DNA from: Gerris lacustris
Taxonomy: Eukaryota > Arthropoda > Insecta > Hemiptera > Gerridae
Length of the DNA: 64,000 bases
Assembly (NCBI GenBank): GCA_951217055.1
Contig: OX578282.1
Span: forward strand, 42,150,329-42,214,328
Direction of reading: 5' to 3'
The notes beneath the pieces are model-generated. The model ran no database searches. It saw nothing but the letters and a program-made list of their open reading frames with translations, and had not been told where the DNA came from. A program made the translations under genes and the position numbers. Shown one piece after another: positions 37,301 to 46,795 of the stretch; position 1 is the stretch's first letter, and each line of letters starts with the position of its first letter.

Positions 37301-40300
37301 CCTCATTTCGTTTTTTTCACTTTTATGTAAAATAAAATATTGCACATTTAATATGACTACAATTTTCTTTTTTTTAACAGGGGTGCTGTATGAGGGATGA
37401 GAAATAAGTCAGGAAGGGTTGAAAAATGATAAATTGTGTATTGAAGCATCGAACAACCTTAATTCTTGCCCTGTAAGTGTTTTTCAACTTATTTTAATGC
37501 TTCAATTTCTAATTTTATTGATTTTTTGCAATAAGGGTTAGTTTTCACCCTTCACAATAATAAGCACATATCGGCATAGGGTAGATTGATCTGAAGGGTA
37601 AGTAGAACTTATTTACAAAATTTCATGAATATCGATGCATCTTCATGGAAATCGGAGGTTATATCATATTTTTACCTTGGCAGCTTGGACTATAAGGGAA
37701 AGGATCAATCAATCCATAAGCTGTGCACTAAAGCTCAATATCCTTAAATCTGTCGTTATCTAACCTGTTCATAATCCCATGGTTGTCTGTAGCATTGTTG
37801 CTCCTGGTTAGATCTGACATGTCCTGGCCAATCATGATGCGGATATCTCTGAGGTCTTGTGGATATCTCGCAAGGTTCCATCCTTGTTAGCATAGTGTCA
37901 CTTCCAGTCTGAACCGGCCCGCCGAATTCATACCTACATCCACTAGCCAAGTTAAAATTGTTTTAGAAAAAGAAATACAAATTTAATTTACTGAGCATCA
38001 TATGGGTTTAACAAATAACTTGAATTAAAGATACAAAATGTCTTTACCCATAGTAAGAAGGTTGGAGAAGACAAGGCAAACTTCTAGATCCAGGGGCGAA
38101 ATGATTGACGCATTGAATGAATCTCTGATTGACTACTTGTGAAGGAGGTCTCATATCAGGGTAACCTGCTGGTGGCGGTACCTGTGTGTATGAAGTCCTA
38201 GGATCCGGAGCTGGGTAACAGCTACTCCTCATCTCTGGCATTCCAGTCTGATAATAAACCTGCAATAAAATGTAAACATTTTTAACCTTTAACGAAGTAC
38301 TAATTAAAATAAAACAAAGTCATGACAGATTTGTGTATAATCTTTTATTTTATAAGACAAACATAAAACATATATACAATGGGTCCCATATTAGTTACCT
38401 GTTGCATGTCCATAGGTGGTGTGTAAATTTCGTGTCCGCTAGTAGCAACCTTATGAAAATGGAACCAACCAGCTGTCTCTTGACCACTTCCACTTCCCCT
38501 GAGCATGTTCTGAGTCTTCTCGATACAGTTTGACCCTATTTCACCAAACAGGAGAATTAAAATCATTGAATTATTAAATAAATTGCTTATTTTGTTGAAT
38601 TTCCTTAACCAAAGGATATAACGAACATATTCATAAACAAAAGATATTCGACTGCTAAGTTCATTTTAACATAGCAAATTATATTTATTAGATTCACTAC
38701 AGATGATAAAATGAAAAGGCACTTTTTTTTTAGCGACCCCCCTTGGTTCTAAACAATAGTCTCTACAAAAGTCACGAAGGTTTGTGTGTTTGTCTCCCCA
38801 AGACATTTAGACTCCTGGGGCAGTTTTATATTTAATATTCCTTTCTCTTAGTAGTTGATTAGACTAAGGGATATGATCACAATTATAATAATATACACGT
38901 GTGATATTCCTTTGTCCCAAAGTACATTGAAATAAATATCTCTTCGTCTTAATTACTCTGTATAATGTTCCTTTGTCTAAATATCTATTAACACAAATAG
39001 ATAAGGGGGGGGGGGGGGGGGGGGGGGGGGGGGTGTGCTAAAGTAAAAAAATACCGATGAAAATGAAAACTAGAATCTACGATCCATTTAATTAAAAATA
39101 TGAATATTTCCTTTCCCTTCTCATACAAATCACAAATAAATTATGGAAATTAGGTTGATATTAATGTTCGAGATTTAGAGAAATATATTTATTAATAAAA
39201 GCTTTTATAAAGCTGCTAAGCCTTAAGCCTGAGCATTAACAGTTATCTTGAAAATACAATAATTTTGCAAAACTTATTGTTCACATCATAAGATTTTTGG
39301 ATTTAGCATGTTTGTAAAACTTAAGAATTTGGTAATGTTTAAAATTTTTCTTGAAGTGGAGAAGAATGCAATGTCTGAAATCTAAAACTTTTTAATTCTT
39401 TTTTTTTTTATTTAAACGTTTTTAATTCCAACTTTATTGTTATTCTGAGAATGAGAAGAAAGTAGCATAAATTTGATATGGTTACTCACAAGTTGTTGCC
39501 GGTGTAAACTGAAAAGCGAATCTAGTCTCTTTTAAAACTGCTTTCTGTTGTTGAGGTGTTTGAACTGGAAAGTTCGACGAAACTTCGTTTTTCAGGTCCT
39601 AATTAAGTGAAATGAAACTTTACTAGCGAATTCTATAGTGACTCTCGTCTTTTTGAGATTGGTGTCTAGCACGTATTTTCTTAATTTAAGTATGTTAATG
39701 TGTAAATTAATTATCTATACTGATTGGCACACCAATAAAAAATTCAATTTATTTTTTTTTTGCAGCTGAGATTTGTAAATGAATTAACATTATGATGAAA
39801 TAAATGTTGAGCAAAATTGAGTTTATTGTTGACCAACTGTTGACATCAAACTACAATTTACTTTATTCACCATGCATTAAGTTCCACATCTCGGAAGAAG
39901 CAATTAAAGAGGGTCGTGTGTCGTATTCAACAATATTGTAAATTGGATCTTGGTCATAAGTAACATGTTTTCTTCTTGAATTTGAAAGACTCTATCATAA
40001 ACGACTTCTAACTAAGTTATGGGACATAACTTAAAAAGATTAGTAGAGTTTTCGGTACTTCTTCGTATCGTGAAGCCAATCTCGTATTAACTTGTTTTTT
40101 ACTCATATGTATGGAAGAGTGACGTTCCTTTGTCCCAAATTGGGCACTTCTTTAGATTGTTACTCCCCTTATAAAAATAACAGGGGGAGGGGAGAGAACC
40201 AGAATCCCTGCAGAGGGGAGTAACAATCTAAAGAAGGCGTACGAAATATTCTTCTTTAGACTGCTGCTCCTCTTATAAAACCAAAAGTGTGATAATCCTT

Positions 40301-41872
40301 TGTCCCAAAGTACATTAGACTAAACATACCTTTGTCTCAATGGTTATTTAGCCAGTCTTTTATATTCTAAAAATGTATATCCTTAGTCTAGACTAAAAAG
40401 AAGATACCGAATTGGCTTAAGATTTCAAAATCTTTACTTTTATAAAAAAACTGATCGTGCGTCGGTTATTGCTACCCTTTACCCTATTGTCATTGCTTGC
40501 ATTAGTTCGAAGCAGCCAAGAGTTGCCTGTTTTTATGGTAAGAAAGCAGAAGTTTACCCAAGATAATAATATAAACAGAGCAATTTGAATTATTTACTTT
40601 TTATATAGGCAATTAACAGCTGATAATTTATTATAGATAAGTATTTAAATTTAAATACCTGAATATCCTTGATGAGTAGATCCGTTTTTTCCATATAGGT
40701 CAACAGCAAATGAAAACAACAACTTCTTGTTGCCTGACCCACAAAGACTTAATTGTATTTAAAAAAAAAAAACCAAAAAATTTAATTTTTTTTTTCCTCT
40801 TCAAAACTAAATTTCAAAAAATTTCAATTAAAAAAAACAAAAAAATAACTTACAAAAAACCTTAAAATTATAAATTTGTTTTAGTCATTTCTAAGTTACT
40901 TCCATGTAGAATTATTTGTATCCATTTGATCTTAAATTTTCAGTTGATTTCTCTTCATGTTTGTCACATTTACATCAAACAATCAATATGCTGAACAATA
41001 TTTAAAAAAAAATCTAATCACAAACAAAAAATCTAAGTCGCGGAAACAATGAAAAAAATAACGTAACTTAAATAATGGAAATTGAACTAAATCTGTTTTG
41101 TCCCCCTAACCACCGGTTTTTGAATGTTTTGCATTTGATTTTATTTTTATTTTTAATAATTACTTCATATTTGATAATACAAGATACCTTTAACGGAAAA
41201 AAATATAGATTTTTTTTGTTGTTTTCGGAAAGTTTAAATATAAAAATGAAAAAAAAAAAATTAAATTAAATTAAAAAGAACTGAATTAAAAGTAAATAAC
41301 ATCAAAACGTTAACATTTCTATTTGTCATTTATTTTATTATTTATTTGTGATGACTTTGTCACAATAACTGGTTAAATAAATATTTAAATAATTGTCCAG
41401 GAGGTAGCGTGCAAAAAGTGTCTGACTAACATTAAGCTAGAATTTTTTGTACAAATTAATCTTTAAGCGCCTTTTAAGAGTATGTGTACGGCTAAGTTCG
41501 TCTGCGGGACATAGTTTGGCAATAGCCATTTGAAAAAAAAAACAAAAAAAAACCCGGTGGAGAGCGGCCATGTCTCGCCAATTATGGTGGACAATGTGAT
41601 TTTCATGATTCTGAGTACAAATTAAAAATTGGTTAGAAGACCGAAAATCAAGATGATGTTAGTTTGTCCCTTGATTGGTGACCACTTTGATTTGGAGTAT
41701 ATATGAACAATTAAACTATCAGGTGACAAACAAACATCAACTTGATTTTTGGTTTACTATCTAATTTTGTACTGAGGATCATGAAAAATCCTTCTTAATG
41801 GATACTTACGTCCAGTAATGAGAAGCAGTTATTAATGAGTTTAAGCTGGGCTTGATTACAAAATCCTGACAT
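28237..41872 (-). CDS. Unrecognised 853-residue protein, 9 coding exons
   Basis: Minus-strand exons 41872-41810, 40733-40659, 39598-39490, 38535-38399, 38259-38048, 37942-37765, 32259-30724, 28874-28737 and 28350-28237 join into one open frame with agreeing phases at all eight introns. I do not recognise the family. Residues 1-46 look helical and Cys/Leu-rich (CFSLLDATRSCCFHLLLTYM). Residues 47-128 include TPQQQKAVLKETRFAFQFTP and ETAGWFHFHKVATSGHEIYT. Residues 129-258 are Pro/Gln/Tyr-rich and probably disordered. About 285-385 form a long helical block (HALADLLDFCKFVQSFLF and LDGLRTSFSLWETTATSVVM). A long Asn/Ser/Lys-rich disordered stretch follows. The last 130 residues are helical again and end KKEFGCCGILYPQSRET. 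There is no signal peptide, membrane segment or catalytic motif. It is probably a cytoplasmic or nuclear scaffold-like protein (inference). The start at 41872 is the least certain edge; the exon might be internal. Confidence 0.82.
28737..28874 (-). CDS. Exon 8 of the 853-residue protein gene
   Basis: Acceptor tgggacag, 46 codons from MSELKKSLQESLNRISYLVY to KTRVQHL, donor gtaaaa. An in-frame stop follows a few codons into the intron, so an unspliced alternative end is possible, but exon 9 continues the helix in phase. Confidence 0.82.
29100..29250. repeat. Dispersed repeat pair, copy 2
   Basis: Contains tatagtcctaattcgtttct, atgaaggctttgaaa, atttaggcatttcata and gatattcctagcatgagt, the counterpart of the copy at 27.53 kb. 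It lies in intron 7 of the minus-strand gene. Confidence 0.6.
29609..30315. mobile_element. GAAGCGAGC-ended inverted-repeat element with CTGT microsatellite
   Basis: Starts attgaagcgagcg and ends cgctcgcttcaat, a 13-bp inverted repeat 707 bp apart. Next to the left end is a gtctgtctgtctgt microsatellite followed by gttgaaatttggtatacatg, an arrangement shared in outline with the repeats at 26.2, 27.2 and 61.1 kb. Lies in intron 7 of the minus-strand gene. No coding capacity. Confidence 0.65.
30419..30711 (-). mobile_element. tRNA-derived SINE beside a 5' splice site
   Basis: On the minus strand the element begins GGGGCCTAGGTAGCCCGTAG, carries an A-box-like region and a B-box GGGTTCAATTCC about 100 bases on, and ends in an A-rich tail. 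It is flanked by a perfect 10-bp duplication (TTTAGGCGTT at 30409-30418 and 30712-30721). These are the hallmarks of a Pol III SINE. The upstream duplication lies at intron positions +3 to +12 of exon 7's donor. Confidence 0.75.
30724..32259 (-). CDS. Exon 7 (large exon, 512 codons) of the 853-residue protein gene
   Basis: Acceptor ttttttgcag before VCQSFLPRYQEGQSRKGKSS. Carries the central helical block, then an Asn/Ser/Lys-rich disordered region, a short conserved-looking piece (LSYLTQPKVEEWSFGVLN, then KRPFQFVSNKEK) and a helix near the end (ELNKALEEHCEAARIQLKHK). Donor gtaacg in phase 0; a SINE begins 13 bases into the intron. Confidence 0.9.
32500..32950. repeat. 148-149 bp tandem repeat, about three copies
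   Basis: The block cttagttgtatctatgtgca aaatttggggaagattga recurs with starts near 32552, 32701 and 32849, together with the following gtggttcaaaattgggg and gtgcgat(g)aaactta words. It sits just inside the left terminal repeat of the 5.4-kb element. Confidence 0.85.
34514..35579. mobile_element. hAT element with perfect 8-bp target duplication
   Basis: Begins TAGGGCTCGGATCGATATGC and ends with an inverted copy (atatgctcaaatccgagcccta). The 8-bp sequence GTTATAAG flanks both ends (34506-34513 and 35580-35587). The TAGGGCTCGGAT-type end and 8-bp duplication identify the hAT superfamily. It split the spacer of the long inverted repeat. Two G runs (35018-35033, 35184-35198) and repeated 'tatgctcgataa' words near the left end are notable. 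Confidence 0.9.
35040..35337 (-). pseudogene. hAT-element transposase fragment
   Basis: A minus-strand frame inside the hAT element reads MKDVMSCLTFIKANMSVISE VILKLESRGMELFEVVATLN and then runs into a poly-Pro stretch made by a G run. It could be a leftover of the transposase helical domain; there is no catalytic motif and the identity is inferred mainly from location. Confidence 0.35.
37035..37300 (+). pseudogene. Relic of an element-borne protein with a Cys-rich (CXC-like) tail
   Basis: One frame reads IDPTDWG, then a stop, then TTVEGYLQPIRLRSNPAPEE, a degraded Cys segment, GLFCNSTCGEYAGQNC and an acidic tail. Many insect hypothetical proteins linked to mobile DNA carry DPTDWGW followed by a PAPE-LL segment and a tesmin/CXC-like cluster (from memory of the family, not searched). 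Here the Trp after DWG is a TAG stop and several Cys are missing. Lies near the right end of the 5.4-kb element, so it is probably its own cargo or transposition gene. Confidence 0.55.
37765..37942 (-). CDS. Exon 6 of the 853-residue protein gene
   Basis: Acceptor ggctag completes the Gly codon, then GCRYEFGGPVQTGSDTMLTR through CYRQPWDYEQ; donor gttaga, phase 0. The next intron (37764-32260) is almost wholly a transposon. Confidence 0.85.
38048..38259 (-). CDS. Exon 5 of the 853-residue protein gene
   Basis: Acceptor attgcag before VYYQTGMPEMRSSCYPAPDP; Pro/Ser/Tyr-rich; ends PCLLQPSYY with two bases of a Gly codon at donor gtaaag. Confidence 0.85.
38399..38535 (-). CDS. Exon 4 of the 853-residue protein gene
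   Basis: Acceptor gaaatag completes a Trp codon, then SNCIEKTQNMLRGSGSGQET and AGWFHFHKVATSGHEIYTPP MDMQQ, donor gtaact, phase 0. Confidence 0.85.
38845..39000. repeat. Dispersed 'tttgtcccaaagtacattg' repeat
   Basis: Contains actaagggatatgatcacaa, gtgatattcctttgtcccaa and agtacattgaaataaat, shared with the central part of the ACTTCTTTAG MITEs and with fragments near 4.1, 47.6 and 49.3 kb. Lies in intron 3 of the minus-strand gene. Confidence 0.6.
39005..39033. repeat. G homopolymer, 29 bases
   Basis: An uninterrupted run of 29 G in intron 3 of the minus-strand gene; other G runs occur at 6658-6674, 17171-17183, 35018-35033 and 35184-35198. Exact lengths in such runs are unreliable in assemblies. 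Confidence 0.9.
39490..39598 (-). CDS. Exon 3 of the 853-residue protein gene
   Basis: Acceptor cttaattag, then DLKNEVSSNFPVQTPQQQKA and VLKETRFAFQFTPATT, donor gtgagt, ending in phase 1. The split codon with exon 4 is Trp. Confidence 0.8.
40146..40390. mobile_element. MITE of the ACTTCTTTAG family, copy 2
   Basis: Starts acttctttagattgttactc, has an internal inverted copy (gagtaacaatctaaagaag), and continues with tttgtcccaaagtacattag and catacctttgtctcaatggt as in the 22.7-kb copy. The right terminal repeat is missing or degraded, so the end is approximate. In intron 2 of the minus-strand gene. Confidence 0.65.
40659..40733 (-). CDS. Exon 2 of the 853-residue protein gene
   Basis: Acceptor gggtcag, 25 codons (ATRSCCFHLLLTYMEKTDLL IKDIQ), donor gtattt; both edges in phase 0. 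It is too short to stand out as an open frame but fits its neighbours. Confidence 0.7.
41395..41520. repeat. Half-copy of the gtccaggag inverted-repeat element
   Basis: gtccaggaggtagcgtgcaa, gactaacattaagctagaat and gccttttaagagtatgtg match one arm of the element at 48707-48919. The second arm is absent. Lies in intron 1 of the minus-strand gene. Confidence 0.65.
41810..41872 (-). CDS. Exon 1 of the 853-residue protein gene
   Basis: Encodes MSGFCNQAQLKLINNCFSLL D and ends at gtaagt in phase 0. The translation flows into exon 2 as one helix. An internal exon starting a few bases downstream cannot be excluded. Confidence 0.6.
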
Positions 41873-41910
41873 CTTATAGAGTTTAATTTGAAAAATTCCT
41901 TCCTATAGAG

Positions 41911-43061
41911 CACATGTGGGCAACCCCCGGCCCGCGGGCCAGATCCGGCCCTTGGCATGTTTTGATCCGGCCCGTGGACGTGCAGAGTTTCTATCGTACT
42001 AAAAGGCTGACTTTTATCGTAGTTTCTTTTTTTTAATGCCTAGTGAGTTTTAGAATAAAACTAGACAAAAAACATCTCAAGAATTTTTTGAAGAACACGG
42101 TTTTTGCTAATACAATTTAGTCCACTCCAACTGGATCATTTTTTACTTTTGAACACATTTTCGAAATTAGAGTTAAATTCCCTATAAAACTAGAGCACTT
42201 TCATTTTTGGAAACCAATAACTAAACACCAAAATAACAGTTCAAACGTTCAAATTTAGAAAAATTTAAACTTCTGGAATACTTGAAATGCTCACTTACTA
42301 TTTTCCTAAAAAAAAACTCTTGGAGGGTATCAAATCTCACAAAAACTTTATCATTCAATACCCTTTCGAACGGTATAATCAACATTGCGATTCCATATCG
42401 ATTTCATGGAGAAATTCAAGTTGGAATGCAAAAACAAAACGTCACCTACAATACTTGTAGTAGGTACGGTACCTACCAAAATGCTTGGGTGGAACGAGAA
42501 AAATCCACAACAATTTTTCAAATGGGAATTAAATACATAAAACATTTCAATAGAAAACCATTTTGGGTTAAGAAAAATTAGATATATCTATAGTAATATT
42601 ACGATAATGTATCAATGTATCACTTGTGTTTTTCTTTAAATTTATATAGTATTTCTACAATGTGACTCACTTTTTTTTATTCATAATTTTTTTAATTCAT
42701 ATACTTACTACTCGATATTCCAACTTTGTTTTATTTTAATAAATCCCAATCATAAAATCATTGAAAACAATGGCAATGAACGTTAACACAAAGGATCTCA
42801 CAGGAGAATTGTCCACTATTTTTAAAAATACTTATTCGTATTTCGAGTTTCCTTTAAAAACCAGGTCATTTTAAAACTCTCATGACATTAAATATCTTAT
42901 ACCCAATTATGATATTCACCATTCATGCTTATTCAATATCTGGCGCAAAGACCTCCCCCCCCCCCCCCCCCAGGATTTTTGAATAGATATTTTGATCCGG
43001 CCCGCGACTCGAAGGAACCGTGACAATCTGGCTCCAGACGAGAAAAGGTTGCCCATGCCTG
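41911..43061. mobile_element. Non-autonomous hAT element, 1151 bp, with 8-bp target duplication
   Basis: Ends CACATGTGGGCAACC and (reverse complement) CAGGCATGGGCAACC, flanked on both sides by CTATAGAG (41903-41910 and 43062-43069). The ends are GC-rich with several 'ccggccc' words (gatccggccc occurs near both ends) while the interior is as AT-rich as its surroundings. No transposase domain is visible in its 99-codon open frame. The TGGGCAAC-type end is common in hAT families. Confidence 0.9.
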
Positions 43062-43451
43062 CTATAGAGGGTGCTAACGTGTTAGGGGGAAGGTTTTCTT
43101 AAAATTTCATTTTCTATGCTCCAAGGCTACACTTATTTGATTATTTATACATATGTCAACGAGTTACGTTTTTATATAAATAAAGGTAATTTTTTTAAAA
43201 AGTGAAATCTATTTTAGGTTTCTGCTATAATGGGAACTTCCTTTGTTGCTTAAACCTTGGTTTAAGCTTAACTGCACCCATTATAACAACAGAACGCTCT
43301 AAGGGCTCAACGAACTACTCACGTAAGAATCATTGATGTAGAACATCAAAGACAAAGTTGCTCTTTTTTTCTTTTAAACTTTTTATAAATTATAAATACA
43401 GATAAACCCACTTTTTCGGATTAATAGGAAACAGCTCTAAAAGGCCCATTA

Positions 43452-44029
43452 AGCCTTGTTCGGACTTGGAAAGTAATTTAATCGAGTGGCGAGTAGATTA
43501 GTAACTAAACGTGTCTGAACGGCAACATTTTAGTCAAGTAATTTAGTCACTTACTAAACTACTTGACTAAATACTCAATTCATTTCACTCTATTTTTTCG
43601 GGCGTGTAGAAATAGGCATCCTTACGTTGAATTTGTGACTGCACTTTCATTAACAGAAAATTAAAACATTTTTCAGTCATTCTCAAAGTTCCGAAGTATT
43701 CTTTAGGATCTTTTAATGCTAATTCTTTGAGAAGAGAAGTAGTACCTCCTAATTCATCCCTACTCTGAGTCCATTTTCGTATCCATACTTTGTTTGCTTT
43801 TGACATACTAATTTCTTCTTCAACTTCTTCTAAAATAGGCATTGCAATAAGCTTTATTAGCTTATTTACTTTGTTGCGTTGCCTGTTCATCTTGCAAATA
43901 CACTACTACTAATGTACTCGACAGTTTAGTAAAGTGCAAGAGCGAACGATTTTTGGCGAGTAGCTACTAGCTCAGTTACTAAATTACTCGCTACGCGACT
44001 AAATTACTTGTATAAGTGCGAGCAAGGCT
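43452..44029 (-). mobile_element. PIF/Harbinger element fragment with TTA target duplication
   Basis: Ends AGCCTTGTTCGGACTTGGAA and (reverse complement) AGCCTTGCTCGCACTTATAC, flanked by TTA (43449-43451 and 44030-44032). It carries a truncated Harbinger transposase start on the minus strand, so it is an internal-deletion derivative of an autonomous element. Confidence 0.8.
43585..43890 (-). pseudogene. Harbinger transposase N-terminal fragment
   Basis: The frame includes KVWIRKWTQSRDELGGTTSL LKELALKDPKEYFGTLRMTE KCFNFLLMKVQSQIQRKDAY. This matches the N-terminal segment of HARBI1-type transposases (R-W---W---R--LGA--TLL-EL---DP--Y-N-LRM----F--LL--V---I-K-D). The frame stops inside the element and no DDE nuclease domain follows. 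A start at MNRQRNKVNK near 43890 is plausible. Confidence 0.75.
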
Positions 44030-44642
44030 TTAGTGCAAGTGAGTAGTGCAAGTTGATTAGTGCAAGTGCGAGCGCAAGTGTTAAGTAAATTTTTGCAATT
44101 GTTTAGTGAAAATTACTTAACACTTACACTAAACACATGGTGTCCAAATAGGTTTAGTGTTTTTACTAAACAATAGCACTTAACACTCGCCCTTGCACTA
44201 ATCAAAGTGTAAATGGGCCTTAAAATTCAAATTTAGTCTATTTAAATGCCAAAGAAACCTACATACTTTCCTGATAAAGAATGGGTGTAAGAGATAAAAG
44301 CAAAAGACAGAAATATGAAGACAATAACAACAAGAACATCTATGTAAAGTTTCCTTAAAGTTTATGATAGAAGTCTACAACATTTTCTATTTATTATCTT
44401 GATCGTTATTATTTTCATAAATACTATTTTTATAGTTTATAGTGCGTTCATTTCAGTATCAATACTTCGAAAGCGAAAACATCCCTATTTTGATGTATAT
44501 TAGTATTACATTTTGAACAAAAAGTAATACTATAAATCTTTATTTAAGAACAAGCAGAAGATTTTATGAAGAGTGACTTTTCTTTGAAAATTGAATTTTT
44601 TTTTTGAATTTACACGTATAGGCAACTCAATCCGTGGACATA

Positions 44643-44645
<3 letters not shown>

Positions 44646-44694
<49 letters not shown>
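44646..44694. repeat. (TA)n microsatellite, about 48 bp
   Basis: Alternating TA without interruption, next to attataaacg. Confidence 0.9.
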
Positions 44695-44697
<3 letters not shown>

Positions 44698-46795
44698 ACG
44701 ATGCCAAAATGTTGTAGTTGGGTTTTATTTAGTAATTTCTGGTTGGGTAGATTTTTAAAAGTAGGCTCTTTAATAAATCTCGCTCGTTCTTAATATATAT
44801 AGCTACTAATATTAGAAATGGTTATGAACCGTAAAAAAATGTTTAGTTGGACGTCCTTCATTTTATTAATTTATATATTATTTTTATATTTATATATATT
44901 ATGCTTTTATATACATTAACTAAACGGAAATAGAAGCTATTTATACAAAAAAGAAGAAGAAGAGAAAAACAAAACAGAGTAATAAATAAAAATAATATTT
45001 ATTAAAATACATTATTTAGGTAACCATTTTAATTTTTTTACAAATTATAATAATTGTAAATTACAGATTTAATCTCGTTCAGTATTTACATTAAAGTTAA
45101 TTTTTAAAATTAATGATTTTATTAACGAAATTAATAATAATAAATATTAAAAGAAGTCTCATAATATATGAGATTTAATTAATTTCTTATTCACGAAAAT
45201 GATACATAGGGTACCCAAAAAAAAAGAAAAAAAACATAGGATATTTAAAATTATACATATACGGTCCAAAAACCAGACAAACTGGGCTTATTTTTTTTTT
45301 AAGAAGCACAAAAACTGAGGTGAACAAACATCTTATTTAATTTTGAGTATCAACTGAACATATCAATATTATGTAATTTTAAATTAAATTTAAAATAATT
45401 AAACTGTGTAATTTAAACTGTATATTTTAACGGTTTGAACATGATGAAAATTAAAATAGATACCTCTTTTAAGAACTTGAAAGGAGTGAATACAAAAATG
45501 GTAAAATAGAATTTTTAGTGGTTTGCCTGGTTTTGGAACTAAACGCCTCATTTTAAGAGTTAGTGCACTTTCAGAGGTAGTTATTTACACACTCACCGGT
45601 CTTCTGTCAGATGGTATACTTCCCATCAGTAGATATTTTAATTTGTATGTGATACACTGTCAATTGATAACCATCATTCACTAATTACGGGAGCAGGTAT
45701 TTATTCCGTAATTATAATCTATTACCAACTTTCTTTCAGAGATTGTAAAAAAAAAGTTCATATTAGGTCTTACCTATGTATTTGACCTAATGTAAATTCA
45801 CCAAGCTCGGATACTTTTAATAATATAGCCCATTTTCTTCTATATTCCGCTCCGGTGGTTGGCTCTAAGGAATAGAAGAGTCATAGATTTAATGTAAACT
45901 TATTCCTGCATCTTTGTCTTAATGTAAACTCACTTATCTCAAAATCATTTAAATTCAAATTTGAAAATATAATGCGTTTCAATTTCAGCAGTGGCTTTTC
46001 TGGTCTTATAAATTTGTTGCTTTGGTCACATTGGTCACATTACATGGTCAGATATATTTAATTTGAAATCCATTAACTATGTTTTATCCATATTCCGTCT
46101 AAGTAGGAAATAAAAAATCTTACTTTCGTGAAAAAATAATTTCATAAAATTCATTTATAAAGGGATTTAAATAAATATTTATTATTATTATTATTTAATT
46201 ATAAATAGCCGTCTTAAATCATAAATATATATTTATATTCACTTAATTAATGTCATTAAGTTTAAGTTTCTTATTAATTAAATATAGAAATAATTAGATG
46301 GATTTATTGTTTCGACAAATAAAAATTGTTTAAAATATTGTGATGATGATCTACATATTCAGTTCTATTTTTTAGAACTAAAGAATGATTTTTTTAAATT
46401 ATTTTTTTAAGTCAATAAGGTTAAAGATTATCTGATACCGACATTCATTTGCCAAATGTTTACCATATAGAATATGTTAGGTGGTCTAAATGTAGCAAAG
46501 CAATAATAACTTTTTGACATTGTTCACACTCATTTGCTAAGATTTAATCTAATAAAGACATAATATTGCATTTTTAAGCTAAATATGATGATTTTAGTGC
46601 GTAGGCAAAATTAAATATAACAATAAATTTACGGTCGATAGAATTTAACATAATAAGCATCGTTCTTAAGTTTTAAGTTATGTCTTTAATTTTTTAACAA
46701 GATTCAGGCAAATTTGAAAAAAATGTTTACATAAATCGGCCAAAGAAACAAGAATCACACGTTATTATTAATCAAATTATATTAAAGCATCATTC

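Larger units (their letters stand above)
32305..37692. mobile_element. 5.4-kb inverted-repeat DNA transposon filling an intron
   Basis: The left end TAGCCCAGGCTACCAAGGT and right end (reverse complement TAGTCCAAGCTGCCAAGGT) begin inverted repeats. These continue with indels for about 120-145 bp (cctccgaattccatgaa versus cctccgatttccatgaa; aatctaccctatgccgat in both). TAA flanks both ends (32302-32304 and 37693-37695). The intron is 32260-37764, so only about 115 bases lie outside. The interior holds a 148-bp tandem repeat, a long inverted repeat with an hAT inside, and a dead gene for a protein with a Cys-rich tail. Superfamily unassigned; the 3-bp TAA target resembles PIF/Harbinger. Confidence 0.75.
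43442..44220. mobile_element. Outer MITE split by a PIF/Harbinger insertion
   Basis: With the insertion (43452-44032) removed, the left end AGGCCCATTA-gtgcaagtgag and right end (reverse complement AGGCCCATTTACACTTTGAT) form inverted repeats that continue through ttagtgcaag and gcgagtgttaagt words. TAAA flanks both ends (43438-43441 and 44221-44224). Empty length about 200 bp. Confidence 0.65.

Noticed and set aside
42282..42581. 99-codon plus-strand frame inside the hAT element
   Set aside because: No transposase signature; probably chance in filler sequence.
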